A stretch of 64,000 nt of DNA from Rubellimicrobium arenae (GTDB lineage: Bacteria; Pseudomonadota; Alphaproteobacteria; Rhodobacterales; Rhodobacteraceae): contig NZ_JAFMST010000008.1 of NCBI RefSeq assembly GCF_017916275.1, positions 194,887-258,886 on the forward strand, written 5' to 3'. Below the pieces are notes generated by a model. It was not told the DNA's origin. It saw only the letters and a program-made list of their open reading frames with translations, and ran no database searches. This document shows positions 48,664-59,459 of the stretch, piece after piece. Position 1 is the first letter of the stretch; every line of letters begins with the position of its first letter. Made by a program: the position numbers and the translations under genes.

Positions 48664-49302
48664 ATGACCCGCACCCTGCTCTGTTTTGGCGACAGCAACA
48701 CCCATGGCTCGCCGCCGATCGTCACGCGGGGAGAGGCCTACTGGCGCTTCGACGATCAGACGCGCTGGACGCGGGTGGCGGCGGGGCTCCTGCCCGACTG
48801 GGAGGTGTTCGAGGAAGGCCTTCCCGGCCGGACCGCGCAGTTCCCCGATCCGGTGATGGGATCGCACATGGACGGGCGCGAGGGGATCAAGATCGCGCTC
48901 CAGACGCACGGCCCCATCGACGCGATGACGATCATGCTGGGCACCAACGACACCAAGACCCGCTTCGGCGCCGATCCCGAACGGATCACGGCCGGCATCG
49001 CCGGGCTCCTCGACATCGCCATGAGCCTGGAGATGCAGGAACGCCATGGCGGCTTCGGCATCCTGCTGATCTGCCCGGCCCCCGTGCTGGAGCAGGGGCC
49101 GATCCGCTCCGAGTTCACCGGCGCCCGGGAGAAGTCGCTCCGGCTCCCGGCGCTCTACCGCGCGCTGGCCGAGGCCCGGGGCGTGGGCTTCCTCGACGCC
49201 GGGACGGTGATCGAGGTCAGCCCCACGGACGGCATCCACTTCGAGCCCGAGGCGCACAAGTCCCTGGGCGAGGCCGTGGCCGAGGCGATCCGCCGGCTCT
49301 GA
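48664..49302 (+). CDS. SGNH/GDSL-family hydrolase
   Basis: The 212 residues carry the SGNH blocks: LLCFGDSNTHG with the nucleophile Ser, GLPGRT with Gly, MTIMLGTNDTK with Asn, and SPTDGIHFEPEAH with the catalytic Asp and His. There is no signal peptide, unlike TesA. Start ATG 48664 has GGAGGAGA upstream. The family includes arylesterases, acyltransferases and carbohydrate esterases. It ends one base before the convergent xth stop. Confidence 0.88.
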   Translation: MTRTLLCFGDSNTHGSPPIVTRGEAYWRFDDQTRWTRVAAGLLPDWEVFEEGLPGRTAQFPDPVMGSHMDGREGIKIALQTHGPIDAMTIMLGTNDTKTRFGADPERITAGIAGLLDIAMSLEMQERHGGFGILLICPAPVLEQGPIRSEFTGAREKSLRLPALYRALAEARGVGFLDAGTVIEVSPTDGIHFEPEAHKSLGEAVAEAIRRL

Positions 49303-50091
49303 TCAGAGATCGAAGGTCGCAAGGACCGGGACGTGGTCCGAAGGCCCGTCCCATCCACGGACGTCGCGCAGGATGCGGCTTCCGTGGCTTGCCGCCACGA
49401 GGTCGCGGGTGGCCCAGACATGATCGAGGCGGCGGCCCCTGTCGGCGGTGTGCCAGTCGGCGGCGCGGTAGGACCACCACGAATAAAGCTTGCCCTGCGG
49501 CTGGTCGAGCCGCGTCACGTCCGCCCAGCCGCCAGCATCGCGGGCCTCCTCGAAGTGCTCGACCTCGATGGGGGTGTGGCTCACCACCTTGAGCATCTGC
49601 TTGTGGCTCCAGACGTCGTCCTCCAGCGGCGCGACGTTGAGATCGCCCACGAGGATCGCACGCCTGGGACGGTCGGCCCGGAAATGGTCCCGCAGGTGCG
49701 TGAAGAAGTCGAGCTTCTGGCCGAACTTCTCGTTCTGCTCGCGGTCCGGGATGTCCCCCCCGGCCGGGACGTAGACGTTGTGGATCACCGCCCCGCATTC
49801 CAGCCGGGCCGCGACGTGGCGGGCGTGGTTCAGGCCCGCGAAATCCACGGAGCCCGCATCCTCGATGGGCCGCCGGGAGAAGATCGCGACGCCGTTGTAG
49901 CCCTTCTGCCCCCGCATCACGACGTGGTGGTAGCCCAGGGCGGCAAAGGTCGCGACGGGGATCTTCTCGACCGGGCTCTTGCATTCCTGGAGGCAGAGGA
50001 CGTCCGGCGCCTCCTCCTGCAGGAGGCGCGCCACCAGCCCTTCGCGCAGGCGGACGGAGTTGATGTTCCAGGTGGCGAGGGTGAGGGGCAT
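49303..50091 (-). CDS. xth: Exodeoxyribonuclease III
   Basis: The 262 residues form an AP endonuclease/3'-phosphatase of base excision repair: TLATWNINSVRLREG, CLQECKSPVEKIP with the metal Glu, GVAIFSRRPI, VYVPAGG, ILVGDLNVAPLEDD with Asp and Asn, and the catalytic Asp-His pair in DHVPVLATFDL. Also LDHVWATRDL. The start is MPLTLATWN; 26 upstream in-frame residues are not conserved. It lies downstream of oxyR on the same strand, fitting a peroxide-defence neighbourhood. Confidence 0.95.
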   Translation of the reverse strand: MPLTLATWNINSVRLREGLVARLLQEEAPDVLCLQECKSPVEKIPVATFAALGYHHVVMRGQKGYNGVAIFSRRPIEDAGSVDFAGLNHARHVAARLECGAVIHNVYVPAGGDIPDREQNEKFGQKLDFFTHLRDHFRADRPRRAILVGDLNVAPLEDDVWSHKQMLKVVSHTPIEVEHFEEARDAGGWADVTRLDQPQGKLYSWWSYRAADWHTADRGRRLDHVWATRDLVAASHGSRILRDVRGWDGPSDHVPVLATFDL

Positions 50092-50158
50092 GGGGATCTC
50101 CGCGGATGCACGCCGTCTTATCGGCAAGGCCGTCCGGAGGGAACCCGGCCGGTGCGTG

Positions 50159-50194
50159 GCGAACCCCAAGGGGGGCGTCTGCCCCGGGGTTCGC
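50159..50194 (-). terminator. Compound hairpin after oxyR
   Basis: GCGAACCCC (50159-50167) pairs perfectly with GGGGTTCGC (50186-50194), and inside it GGGGC (50172-50176) pairs with GCCCC (50181-50185) around GTCT. Read leftward it begins 5 bases after the oxyR stop. No U-tract follows, so it may stabilise the mRNA end rather than terminate alone. Confidence 0.5.
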
Positions 50195-50199
50195 GACCC

Positions 50200-53488
<3,289 letters not shown>

Positions 53489-53510
53489 TCGCCTTTCCCA
53501 CGACATGGAG

Positions 53511-53541
53511 CGGCCCCGCCCCCAACAGGGCGGGGCCGTTT
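53511..53541 (+). terminator. Intrinsic terminator after katG
   Basis: An 11-bp perfect stem, CGGCCCCGCCC (53511-53521) and GGGCGGGGCCG (53528-53538), with a 6-nt loop and TTT after it, 22 bp downstream of the katG stop. Confidence 0.9.
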
Positions 53542-53651
53542 CATCTGGTGGAATGGCCTTGGCCCTGAAGGCCTCCGCCGGACGCCACGATCGGCCCGAG
53601 GACCGGGAGGGAGCTTCGCTCACCTCACGGGGCGGACATGACGGTCGTCGA

Positions 53652-53972
53652 TCAATAGATGTTGTATTGGGAATAAGAGCACAGGTCGAAGGTGTCGGTT
53701 TCCTGATACCCGGATTCCCACTGGATCAGCACGTCGTAATAGCAGTTCGATACGTTATGGATGATCACGTCCAGCCCCTGCCCCGGATAAAGGACGTTCG
53801 AGCCCAGGAGATCCTGCTCCCAGTTCGAGTTGCTCGTCGGGGAGGAATAGATCCGGTACACGGTCGCGCCGGACTGGTTCTGAAAACGGATCGAGTAGGT
53901 CTGGGCGTCGGCCGGAAGGGCGGCGGCGGCGCCGAGGGCAAGGGCGGTCGCGAAAGCGGCGAAGCGGCTCAT
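53652..53972 (-). CDS. Secreted two-cysteine protein, paralogue A
   Basis: The 106-residue protein has a signal peptide (MSRFAAFATALALGAAAALP, cleavage after ADA) and an 83-residue mature domain with cysteines at 77 and 98. It shares NxSGxT, YxSPxxxxxWxxDLL and NVLxxG, and the same 21-residue cysteine spacing, with the gene at 54147-54470. It is rich in Tyr, Asn and Ser. AGGAG precedes the ATG. I know similar proteins in alphaproteobacteria, sometimes misnamed in databases, but no function. A beta-sandwich is suggested by alternating hydrophobic strands (inference). Confidence 0.78.
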   Translation of the reverse strand: MSRFAAFATALALGAAAALPADAQTYSIRFQNQSGATVYRIYSSPTSNSNWEQDLLGSNVLYPGQGLDVIIHNVSNCYYDVLIQWESGYQETDTFDLCSYSQYNIY

Positions 53973-54096
53973 TGAAATCTCCTGGAACTAAATGCGTTGC
54001 AATGACCCTGTTTTATCCTCTGCCAGCCCCATTCGTCAGGTGAGGAAATCCGGAACCCGGGCCTGAACATCCCGCTTTGGCCCCGGACATGCAAAA

Positions 54097-54121
54097 GGCG
54101 CCGGACCTTTCGGCCGGCGCC
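54097..54121 (-). terminator. Intrinsic terminator after paralogue B
   Basis: GGCGCCGG (54097-54104) pairs with CCGGCGCC (54114-54121) around a 9-nt loop. Read leftward the stem is followed by TTTTGC and lies 25 bp after the stop at 54147. Confidence 0.8.
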
Positions 54122-54146
54122 CCGGATCGGATCAGGAAATGTGGCG

Positions 54147-54470
54147 TCAGGCGGGGCTGAGCGTATAGCTCGCCGTGTCGCAGATGTTGACGCGGTCGAT
54201 CATCTCCGAGCCATCCTCGAAGACGAAGCGGAGGTCGCGGTCGCATTGCTGGTCGCCGTTCGAGATGTCGACGGTGCCGCTCTCGCCGGAGGCGAGCACG
54301 TTGGCCACGAGCAGGTCATCGCCCCAGGAGCCTTCGTCGGCGGGCGAGGTGTAGAACTCCATCAGGGTCAGACCGCTGTCGTTGACGAGTTGGAAGCTCA
54401 CGTCCTGCGCCATCGCGGGCGCGGCCAAGGCGGCGATCACAAGGGCGGAAGCCAGGCGAGTCGAAAGCAT
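54147..54470 (-). CDS. Secreted two-cysteine protein, paralogue B
   Basis: The 107 residues start with a signal peptide (MLSTRLASALVIAALAAPAM, cleavage after AQ). The mature domain has cysteines at 76 and 97, and the motifs NDSGLT, FYTSPADEGSWGDDLLVANV and VDISNG that align with paralogue A. It is far more acidic than A (many Asp and Glu). AAAGGA precedes ATG 54470; a longer frame lacks this. The two genes are consecutive on the same strand but a terminator separates them, so they are independent units. Function unknown. Confidence 0.78.
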   Translation of the reverse strand: MLSTRLASALVIAALAAPAMAQDVSFQLVNDSGLTLMEFYTSPADEGSWGDDLLVANVLASGESGTVDISNGDQQCDRDLRFVFEDGSEMIDRVNICDTASYTLSPA

Positions 54471-54600
54471 CGTCGGTCCTTTGGGGTCCACGGCCCCGTC
54501 GGGGGACGCGCCATGCGCCCCTCGCCCTGTCATATACGTAAACCGGCCGGCCATTGCACCGCCACAACAACCCCGCCGTGCAAAAAAATCCGCACCGCAG

Positions 54601-54628
54601 AAAAAAGGCCCGGGACGAAGCCCGGGCC
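54601..54628 (-). terminator. Intrinsic terminator after cenR
   Basis: GGCCCGGG (54607-54614) pairs with CCCGGGCC (54621-54628). Read leftward the stem is followed by TTTTTT (54606-54601), a canonical U-tract, about 105 bp after the cenR stop. The rest of this 262-bp gap contains only an A-rich stretch and the paralogue B promoter region. Confidence 0.9.
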
Positions 54629-54732
54629 AAGTCCAACAGGGAGGGATGATGGCCTTGCCCCGCCATCGGGGGACATAGATGCAACTAGGCAGGAGGCCCC
54701 GGGTTCCCGCACGTCAACTAAAAAGTGTGGGA

Positions 54733-55419
54733 TCAGGCGACGAGGCGATAGCCCCCCGCTTCGGTCACCAGCAGCCGGGCGTTCGAGGGGTCGGGCTCGA
54801 TCTTCTGGCGGAGCCGGTAGATATGGGTTTCCAGCGTGTGGGTAGTCACGCCGGCGTTGTAGCCCCAGACCTCGTGCAGGAGCACGTCGCGCGGCACCAC
54901 GCCGTCCTGCGCGCGGTAGAGGAACTTGAGGATGTTGGTCTCCTTCTCGGTGAGCCGCACCTTCTTCTCGTCCTCGGTGAGGAGGAGCTTCTGGGCGGGC
55001 CGGAAGGTGTAGGGGCCAAGCTGGAACACCGCGTCCTCGGACTGCTCATGGGTGCGCAGCTGCGCGCGGAGCCGGGCCAGAAGGACTGGGAACTTGAAGG
55101 GCTTGGTCACATAGTCGTTTGCGCCGGCGTCCAGCCCCAGGATCGTGTCGCTGTCCGAGTCGTGCCCCGTCAGCATGACGATCGGGCATTTCACGCCCTG
55201 CTTCCGCATGACCCGCGCCAGCTCCCGCCCGTCGGTATCGGGCAGGCCCACGTCGAGGATCACGAGGTCGAAAAGCCCCGCCTTGGTCTTCGTCAGGGCG
55301 TCCTGCCCCGTGGCGGCTTCGAAGACGTCGAAATCCTCGGTCATCACGAGCTGCTCGGACAGCGCCTCGCGCAGGTCGTCATCGTCGTCCACCAGGAGAA
55401 TCTTCTTGAGCTGCGCCAT
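54733..55419 (-). CDS. cenR: CenR-type OmpR-family response regulator
   Basis: The 228 residues form a receiver (KKILLVDDDDDLREALSEQL, phospho-Asp in LVILDVGLPDTDGREL, VTKPFKFPVLLARLRAQLRT) and an OmpR winged helix (RLTEKETNILKFLYRAQDGV, VWGYNAGVTTHTLETHIYRL). The closest pattern I know is Caulobacter CenR, an envelope-biogenesis regulator essential there, and the HEQSEDAVF and EPDPSNARLLVTE segments fit. No kinase gene is adjacent, as expected for the CenK-CenR pair when split. GGAGGG precedes ATG 55419. Confidence 0.88.
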   Translation of the reverse strand: MAQLKKILLVDDDDDLREALSEQLVMTEDFDVFEAATGQDALTKTKAGLFDLVILDVGLPDTDGRELARVMRKQGVKCPIVMLTGHDSDSDTILGLDAGANDYVTKPFKFPVLLARLRAQLRTHEQSEDAVFQLGPYTFRPAQKLLLTEDEKKVRLTEKETNILKFLYRAQDGVVPRDVLLHEVWGYNAGVTTHTLETHIYRLRQKIEPDPSNARLLVTEAGGYRLVA

Positions 55420-55569
55420 TGCGCCCTCCGCTACGATCACTGTCGATCACGGGTCGAAGATGGGAAGTAAGCACCGCAAAACCAATGCTTTGCAAGATTT
55501 CTCACGGCCATGTGTCGGGGCGGGGCCTAATGTTTCAATCCGCGCCCGCCCGGAGTATCGAAGGGAACC

Positions 55570-56658
55570 ATGACCCACGATCCCCTTGCCTTCGATGACG
55601 CCGAACGGCTTGCCCGCGCACGCTCCGACCTGAGGATCGGCCTCCCCGTCCTCCTGACCGGGCCGGACGGCACCGCATTCGCCCTGGCCGCGGAGACCGC
55701 GACGGCCCGCCGCCTCGATGGGCTGCGCCGCCTGGGGGAGGTCACGCTGGCGCTCACCGCCCGGCGTGCCGAGACCCTGCGCGCCCGCGCCTATGACGGT
55801 GACCTGGCCCGCGTGCGGGTGCCGTCGGACGCGGACCTCACCTGGGTCCAGGCCAGCGCCGACCCGGCCGAGGACCTCGTTTCCCCGATGAAGGGCCCGT
55901 TCGCGACCCTGCGCGGGACCGAAGGGGTGCCCCCGATGCTCGCCCGTGCGGCGATCCGGCTGGCCAAGTCGGCCCGCCTGCTGCCGGCCGCGCTGCTCGT
56001 ATCCGCCGACGGCCCCTTGCCCGAGGGCGTCGCGCGCGTTCCCGCCGCGCTGGCGCTCGATGTCCCTCTGGCTCCGCTGTCCAAGGTCGTCTCGGCGCGC
56101 GTGCCCCTGGCGGTCTCGCAGGCCGGGCGGGTCCATGTCTTCCGCTCCCCCCTCGACGAGGCCGAGCACGTCGCGGTCGAGATCGGGAGCCCGCCGCGGG
56201 ACGCCCCGGTGCTCGCCCGGCTCCATTCGGCCTGCTTCACGGGGGATCTGCTGGGAAGCCTGAAATGCGACTGCGGCCCCCAGCTCCATGCCGCGCTGGA
56301 ACGCATGGCCACGGACGGGGCCGGGGTGCTCCTTTACCTCGACCAGGAGGGGCGCGGGATCGGGCTTGCCAACAAGATGCGGGCCTATTCCCTGCAGGAT
56401 CAGGGCTTTGACACGGTGGAGGCCAACCACCGCCTGGGCTTCGAGGACGACGAGCGCGACTTCCGCGTGGGGGCGCAGATCCTGCGCGCGCTCGGGTTCT
56501 CCTCGGTGCGGCTCCTGACCAACAACCCGCGCAAGGTGGCCCTGATGGAAGAGGCGGGCGTCCGGGTGACGGAGCGGGTGCCCCTGCGGGTCGGGCTCAA
56601 CGACCACAACGCCGCCTACCTGGCCACCAAGGCCGCCAAGTCGGGGCACCTGCTGTGA
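55570..56658 (+). CDS. ribA: GTP cyclohydrolase II with N-terminal extension
   Basis: The C-terminal half (about 180-362) is RibA, which opens the GTP ring to start riboflavin synthesis: [20 protein letters not shown] then CGPQLHAAL with the zinc Cys ligands, [20 protein letters not shown], and [20 protein letters not shown]. The first 170 residues do not show the acidic RENEGD-type motif of dihydroxybutanone-phosphate synthase, so this is not a working RibBA. E. coli RibA has 196 residues; this has 362. The YkuD gene overlaps its stop. Confidence 0.9.
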   Translation: MTHDPLAFDDAERLARARSDLRIGLPVLLTGPDGTAFALAAETATARRLDGLRRLGEVTLALTARRAETLRARAYDGDLARVRVPSDADLTWVQASADPAEDLVSPMKGPFATLRGTEGVPPMLARAAIRLAKSARLLPAALLVSADGPLPEGVARVPAALALDVPLAPLSKVVSARVPLAVSQAGRVHVFRSPLDEAEHVAVEIGSPPRDAPVLARLHSACFTGDLLGSLKCDCGPQLHAALERMATDGAGVLLYLDQEGRGIGLANKMRAYSLQDQGFDTVEANHRLGFEDDERDFRVGAQILRALGFSSVRLLTNNPRKVALMEEAGVRVTERVPLRVGLNDHNAAYLATKAAKSGHLL

Positions 56659-57155
56659 GGGCGACGCGGGACGACCTCGTCGTGACGCCCCGGGGCGTGC
56701 GGTTCAGGGGGCGGATCCTGCCATGCACCCGGGGACGGCGAGGGCTCACCTCGGACAAGCGCGAGGGGGACGGCTGCACCCCGCGCGGCGCGCATGCGAT
56801 CAAGGGGGTGCTCTACCGGCCCGACCGACTGCGCCGGCCCACGCCCGGAGCCTGTCCGATCCACCCGGGCGACCTTTGGTCCGACGATCCGGCGGACCCC
56901 TGCTACAATTCCAAGGTCCACGCGCCCCATGCCCTGTCGCATGAACGCCTGCGACGGCCGGACCCCCTCTATGATCTCGTGCTGGTGACCGGCTGGAACA
57001 CGGCCCCCGCCATCCCCGGCCGGGGCTCGGCGATCTTCATCCACCGCTGGCGACGTCCCGGAGCCCCGACGACCGGGTGCATCGCGCTGTCCGCCCGGGA
57101 TCTGCTCTGGATCGCGCGGCGGCTCACGCGCCGGTCGCGGCTGGTGGTGCGCTAG
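56655..57155 (+). CDS. YkuD-type L,D-transpeptidase-like protein
   Basis: The 166 residues carry the YkuD active-site pattern: [20 protein letters not shown], giving the catalytic His and Cys (HxxxTxGC). The N-terminal part ([20 protein letters not shown]) is the usual start of the ErfK-like small subgroup. No signal peptide or membrane span is visible, which is odd for a peptidoglycan crosslinker. The GTG start overlaps ribA (GTGA). Its last 32 bp overlap the convergent YggS gene. Confidence 0.88.
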   Translation: MRATRDDLVVTPRGVRFRGRILPCTRGRRGLTSDKREGDGCTPRGAHAIKGVLYRPDRLRRPTPGACPIHPGDLWSDDPADPCYNSKVHAPHALSHERLRRPDPLYDLVLVTGWNTAPAIPGRGSAIFIHRWRRPGAPTTGCIALSARDLLWIARRLTRRSRLVVR

Positions 57156-57807
57156 CCCGCGCGCCGAAGATCGCCGAACCGACGCGGACATGCGTGGCGC
57201 CCTCGGCGATCGCCGCCTCGAAGTCCCCGCTCATCCCCATCGACAACCCGTCGAGCCCGTTGTGCCCGGCCATGTCGCGCAGCATCCTGAAATGCGGGAC
57301 CGGGTCCTCGCCCTCGGGGGGGATGCACATGAGTCCCCGGACCGGAAGATCCAGCGCCCGCGCCCGCGCCACGAGCGCATCGGCCTCCTCGGGCAGGCAG
57401 CCGGCCTTCTGCGGCTCGCGGCCGGTGTTCACCTGCACGAACACCTCCGGCGACCTGCCCCGTTCCTGCGCGAGCCGCGCAAGCGTTTCGGCCAGGCGCA
57501 GCCGGTCGAGCGTGTGGATCGCGCCGAACAACTCCACCGCCGCGCGCGCCTTGTTGGTCTGGAGCGGGCCGATGAGATGCAGGCCGACGCCGGCGAACTC
57601 GGCGCGTAGAGGCTCCCACCTCGCCTGGGCCTCCTGGACGCGGTTCTCGCCGAAGATGCGCTGCCCGGCCGCCAGAACCGCGCGGACGCGCTCCTCGGGC
57701 TGGACCTTGGAGACCGCGATCAGCGTGACCGACCCGGGGGTCCGGGCGGCCCGCGCCTCGGCGGCGGAAAGGCGATCCCGGATCGCCTCCAGTCCCAGTG
57801 TTTCCAT
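57124..57807 (-). CDS. YggS-family PLP homeostasis protein
   Basis: The 227 residues match the PLPBP/ProY family: LIAVSKVQPEERVRAVLAAG with the PLP-binding Lys, FGENRVQEAQARW, LHLIGPLQTNKARAAVELF, VFVQVNTGREPQKAGCLPEE, and LSMGMSGDFEAAIAEGATHV then RVGSAIFG. These proteins bind pyridoxal phosphate without known catalysis and balance vitamin B6 and amino acid pools. It overlaps the YkuD gene tail to tail. Confidence 0.95.
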   Translation of the reverse strand: METLGLEAIRDRLSAAEARAARTPGSVTLIAVSKVQPEERVRAVLAAGQRIFGENRVQEAQARWEPLRAEFAGVGLHLIGPLQTNKARAAVELFGAIHTLDRLRLAETLARLAQERGRSPEVFVQVNTGREPQKAGCLPEEADALVARARALDLPVRGLMCIPPEGEDPVPHFRMLRDMAGHNGLDGLSMGMSGDFEAAIAEGATHVRVGSAIFGARASAPPAATGA

Positions 57808-58025
57808 GCCGTCCGTCCTTGTTCTGCGGACGAGCGTCCCCCTGGCCGGGGCCAGCCGCGCGTCCTAGCTGGTCAATCACGGCGCATCGCATTACACGCC
57901 CACTGGCCGCTTTCCACCTGTGTGGCTCGGCTGCATCAATTTTGTGGCTGGCCTCCCTCACAAGTCCGAGACTGTTGAATGTGGCCCCTCAAGGGCGCAA
58001 ACACGCATCAATGCTAGTTGGTCTG

Positions 58026-58041
58026 GCATTCTCGGGAATGC
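58026..58041 (+). promoter_or_regulatory. Small hairpin in the porin leader
   Basis: GCATTC (58026-58031) pairs with GAATGC (58036-58041) over a 4-nt loop, ending 17 bp before the porin ATG. It could affect mRNA stability or ribosome access in this strongly expressed gene. The 251-bp region before the porin shows no clear -35/-10 pair to me. Confidence 0.3.
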
Positions 58042-58058
58042 ACAACACGAGGGAAACC

Positions 58059-59330
58059 ATGAAGAGCATCCTGTTGGCCACGGCGTCGATCTTGGCCTTC
58101 GCGGGCGCCGCGGCTGCCGATGTCACGTTCGGCGGCACCGCCACCCTGGGCTTCAACGACGATAACGGCATCGAGCCCCGCGACACGCAAACCCAGGTCG
58201 CGCGGGATGACGACGGCAATGTGATCACTGACGCCGACGGCAATCCGGTCCTCGAGGAAGTTGCCGACGATGGCTTCTTCTGGGAAGTCGACCTCGGCGT
58301 GACGCTGACGCAAGAGCTGAACAACGGCCTCACCGCCGCTGCCAGCTTCACGCTGAACGTCACGGATGAGGACGCCGACGAAGGCGGCGACGGCAGCTCG
58401 GTGGACGTCGATGACGACTTCCTCCTCTCGCTGACCACCGAGAACGGCGGTCTGTTCTTCGGCGACATCACCTTCGCCGCCGAAAGCAAGTGGGACGCTG
58501 CTGGCAACATGCTGGCTGACGACTTCTCGGAAGCCGATGGCGAAACCGTCCTGCGCGGCGACACCATCTATCGCGGCATCGACGCCTCGGTCTCGGCCGT
58601 CATCGCCGACGAAGGCAACGACACCCCCGACGACGACAGCTTCGATCAGTTCTCGTTCGGCGCCAAGGGCGTGATCTCCCGGTTCACCTACTCGATCGCG
58701 TACCAAGAAGAGTCGGAATCGGCTGACAGCGGCCAAAACAACGGCACTGCCGACGCCGGTTACGACCCGGTCGACGAGAATGACGACTTCGACGTGTCCG
58801 AAGTGTTCGGTATCTCGGCTGGCACCACCTTCGGTGGCCTCGACGCTCAAGTCGCCTATGCCAAGAACTACACCCAAGACGCTGACTCGCTCGGCTTCGA
58901 AGTGACCTACCCGGTCGGCCCCGTCACCCTCGGCGCCTACTACGTGCTCGAGAACGACGACAACTACGACGATCTGAAGAACTCGGCCGGGATCTCGGCT
59001 GACTATGCTTCGGGCCCGCTCGCTGTTTCGGCCTTCTATGAAATCGAAGACGACGGCAACGACTTCGACAATGCCGAGTCCGATACCGACTTCGAAAACG
59101 ACGGCGACGACGACGACGAAGACTCCAACTACGGCCTCGAAGTCGCCTACGACTCCGGCGCCGGCATCGAAGTCTACGCCGGCTACATCCAAGAGGATGG
59201 CGGCTACGTCGGCGTCGAGTACGACCTGGGCAACGGCGCCGAGCTGATCGCCTCCTACGCCGACGAGGACGAGGAAGGTGCTCGCGAGTACGAAGCCGGC
59301 ACCACGGTTGCGGTCTCGCTCGAGTTCTGA
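58059..59330 (+). CDS. Rhodobacter-type outer-membrane porin
   Basis: The 423 residues begin with a signal peptide (MKSILLATASILAFAGAAAA) followed by DVTFGGTATLGFND, and end with a strand terminating in Phe (VAVSLEF), the beta-barrel assembly signal. Alternating amphipathic strands run throughout. The protein is very acidic, with Asp/Glu-rich loops. Codon use differs from the neighbours: 7 of 9 glutamines are CAA and GCT is frequent for Ala, as in highly expressed genes. GAGGGA precedes ATG 58059. A strong UUCG-loop terminator follows. Confidence 0.93.
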   Translation: MKSILLATASILAFAGAAAADVTFGGTATLGFNDDNGIEPRDTQTQVARDDDGNVITDADGNPVLEEVADDGFFWEVDLGVTLTQELNNGLTAAASFTLNVTDEDADEGGDGSSVDVDDDFLLSLTTENGGLFFGDITFAAESKWDAAGNMLADDFSEADGETVLRGDTIYRGIDASVSAVIADEGNDTPDDDSFDQFSFGAKGVISRFTYSIAYQEESESADSGQNNGTADAGYDPVDENDDFDVSEVFGISAGTTFGGLDAQVAYAKNYTQDADSLGFEVTYPVGPVTLGAYYVLENDDNYDDLKNSAGISADYASGPLAVSAFYEIEDDGNDFDNAESDTDFENDGDDDDEDSNYGLEVAYDSGAGIEVYAGYIQEDGGYVGVEYDLGNGAELIASYADEDEEGAREYEAGTTVAVSLEF

Positions 59331-59356
59331 TCCCTCCCGGGACCGAACGAAATTGG

Positions 59357-59390
59357 GGGGCGGTCCTTCGGGACCGCCCCTTCTTCTTTT
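59357..59390 (+). terminator. Intrinsic terminator after the porin
   Basis: GGGGCGGTCC (59357-59366) and GGACCGCCCC (59371-59380) form a perfect 10-bp stem with a TTCG tetraloop, followed by TTCTTCTTTT. It lies 26 bp after the porin stop. Confidence 0.95.
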
Positions 59391-59459
59391 CCCGGACTGG
59401 ACAAGCGATACCCGCTCGGCCATGACCGGAGCCGCCTCCAGATGCCCGAAGGAATGTCC

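Noticed and set aside
58059..59330. The Asp-rich porin as an RTX-type cargo of the type I exporter
   Set aside because: It has a Sec signal peptide, a C-terminal Phe barrel signal and no GGxGxD repeats, so it is an outer-membrane porin.
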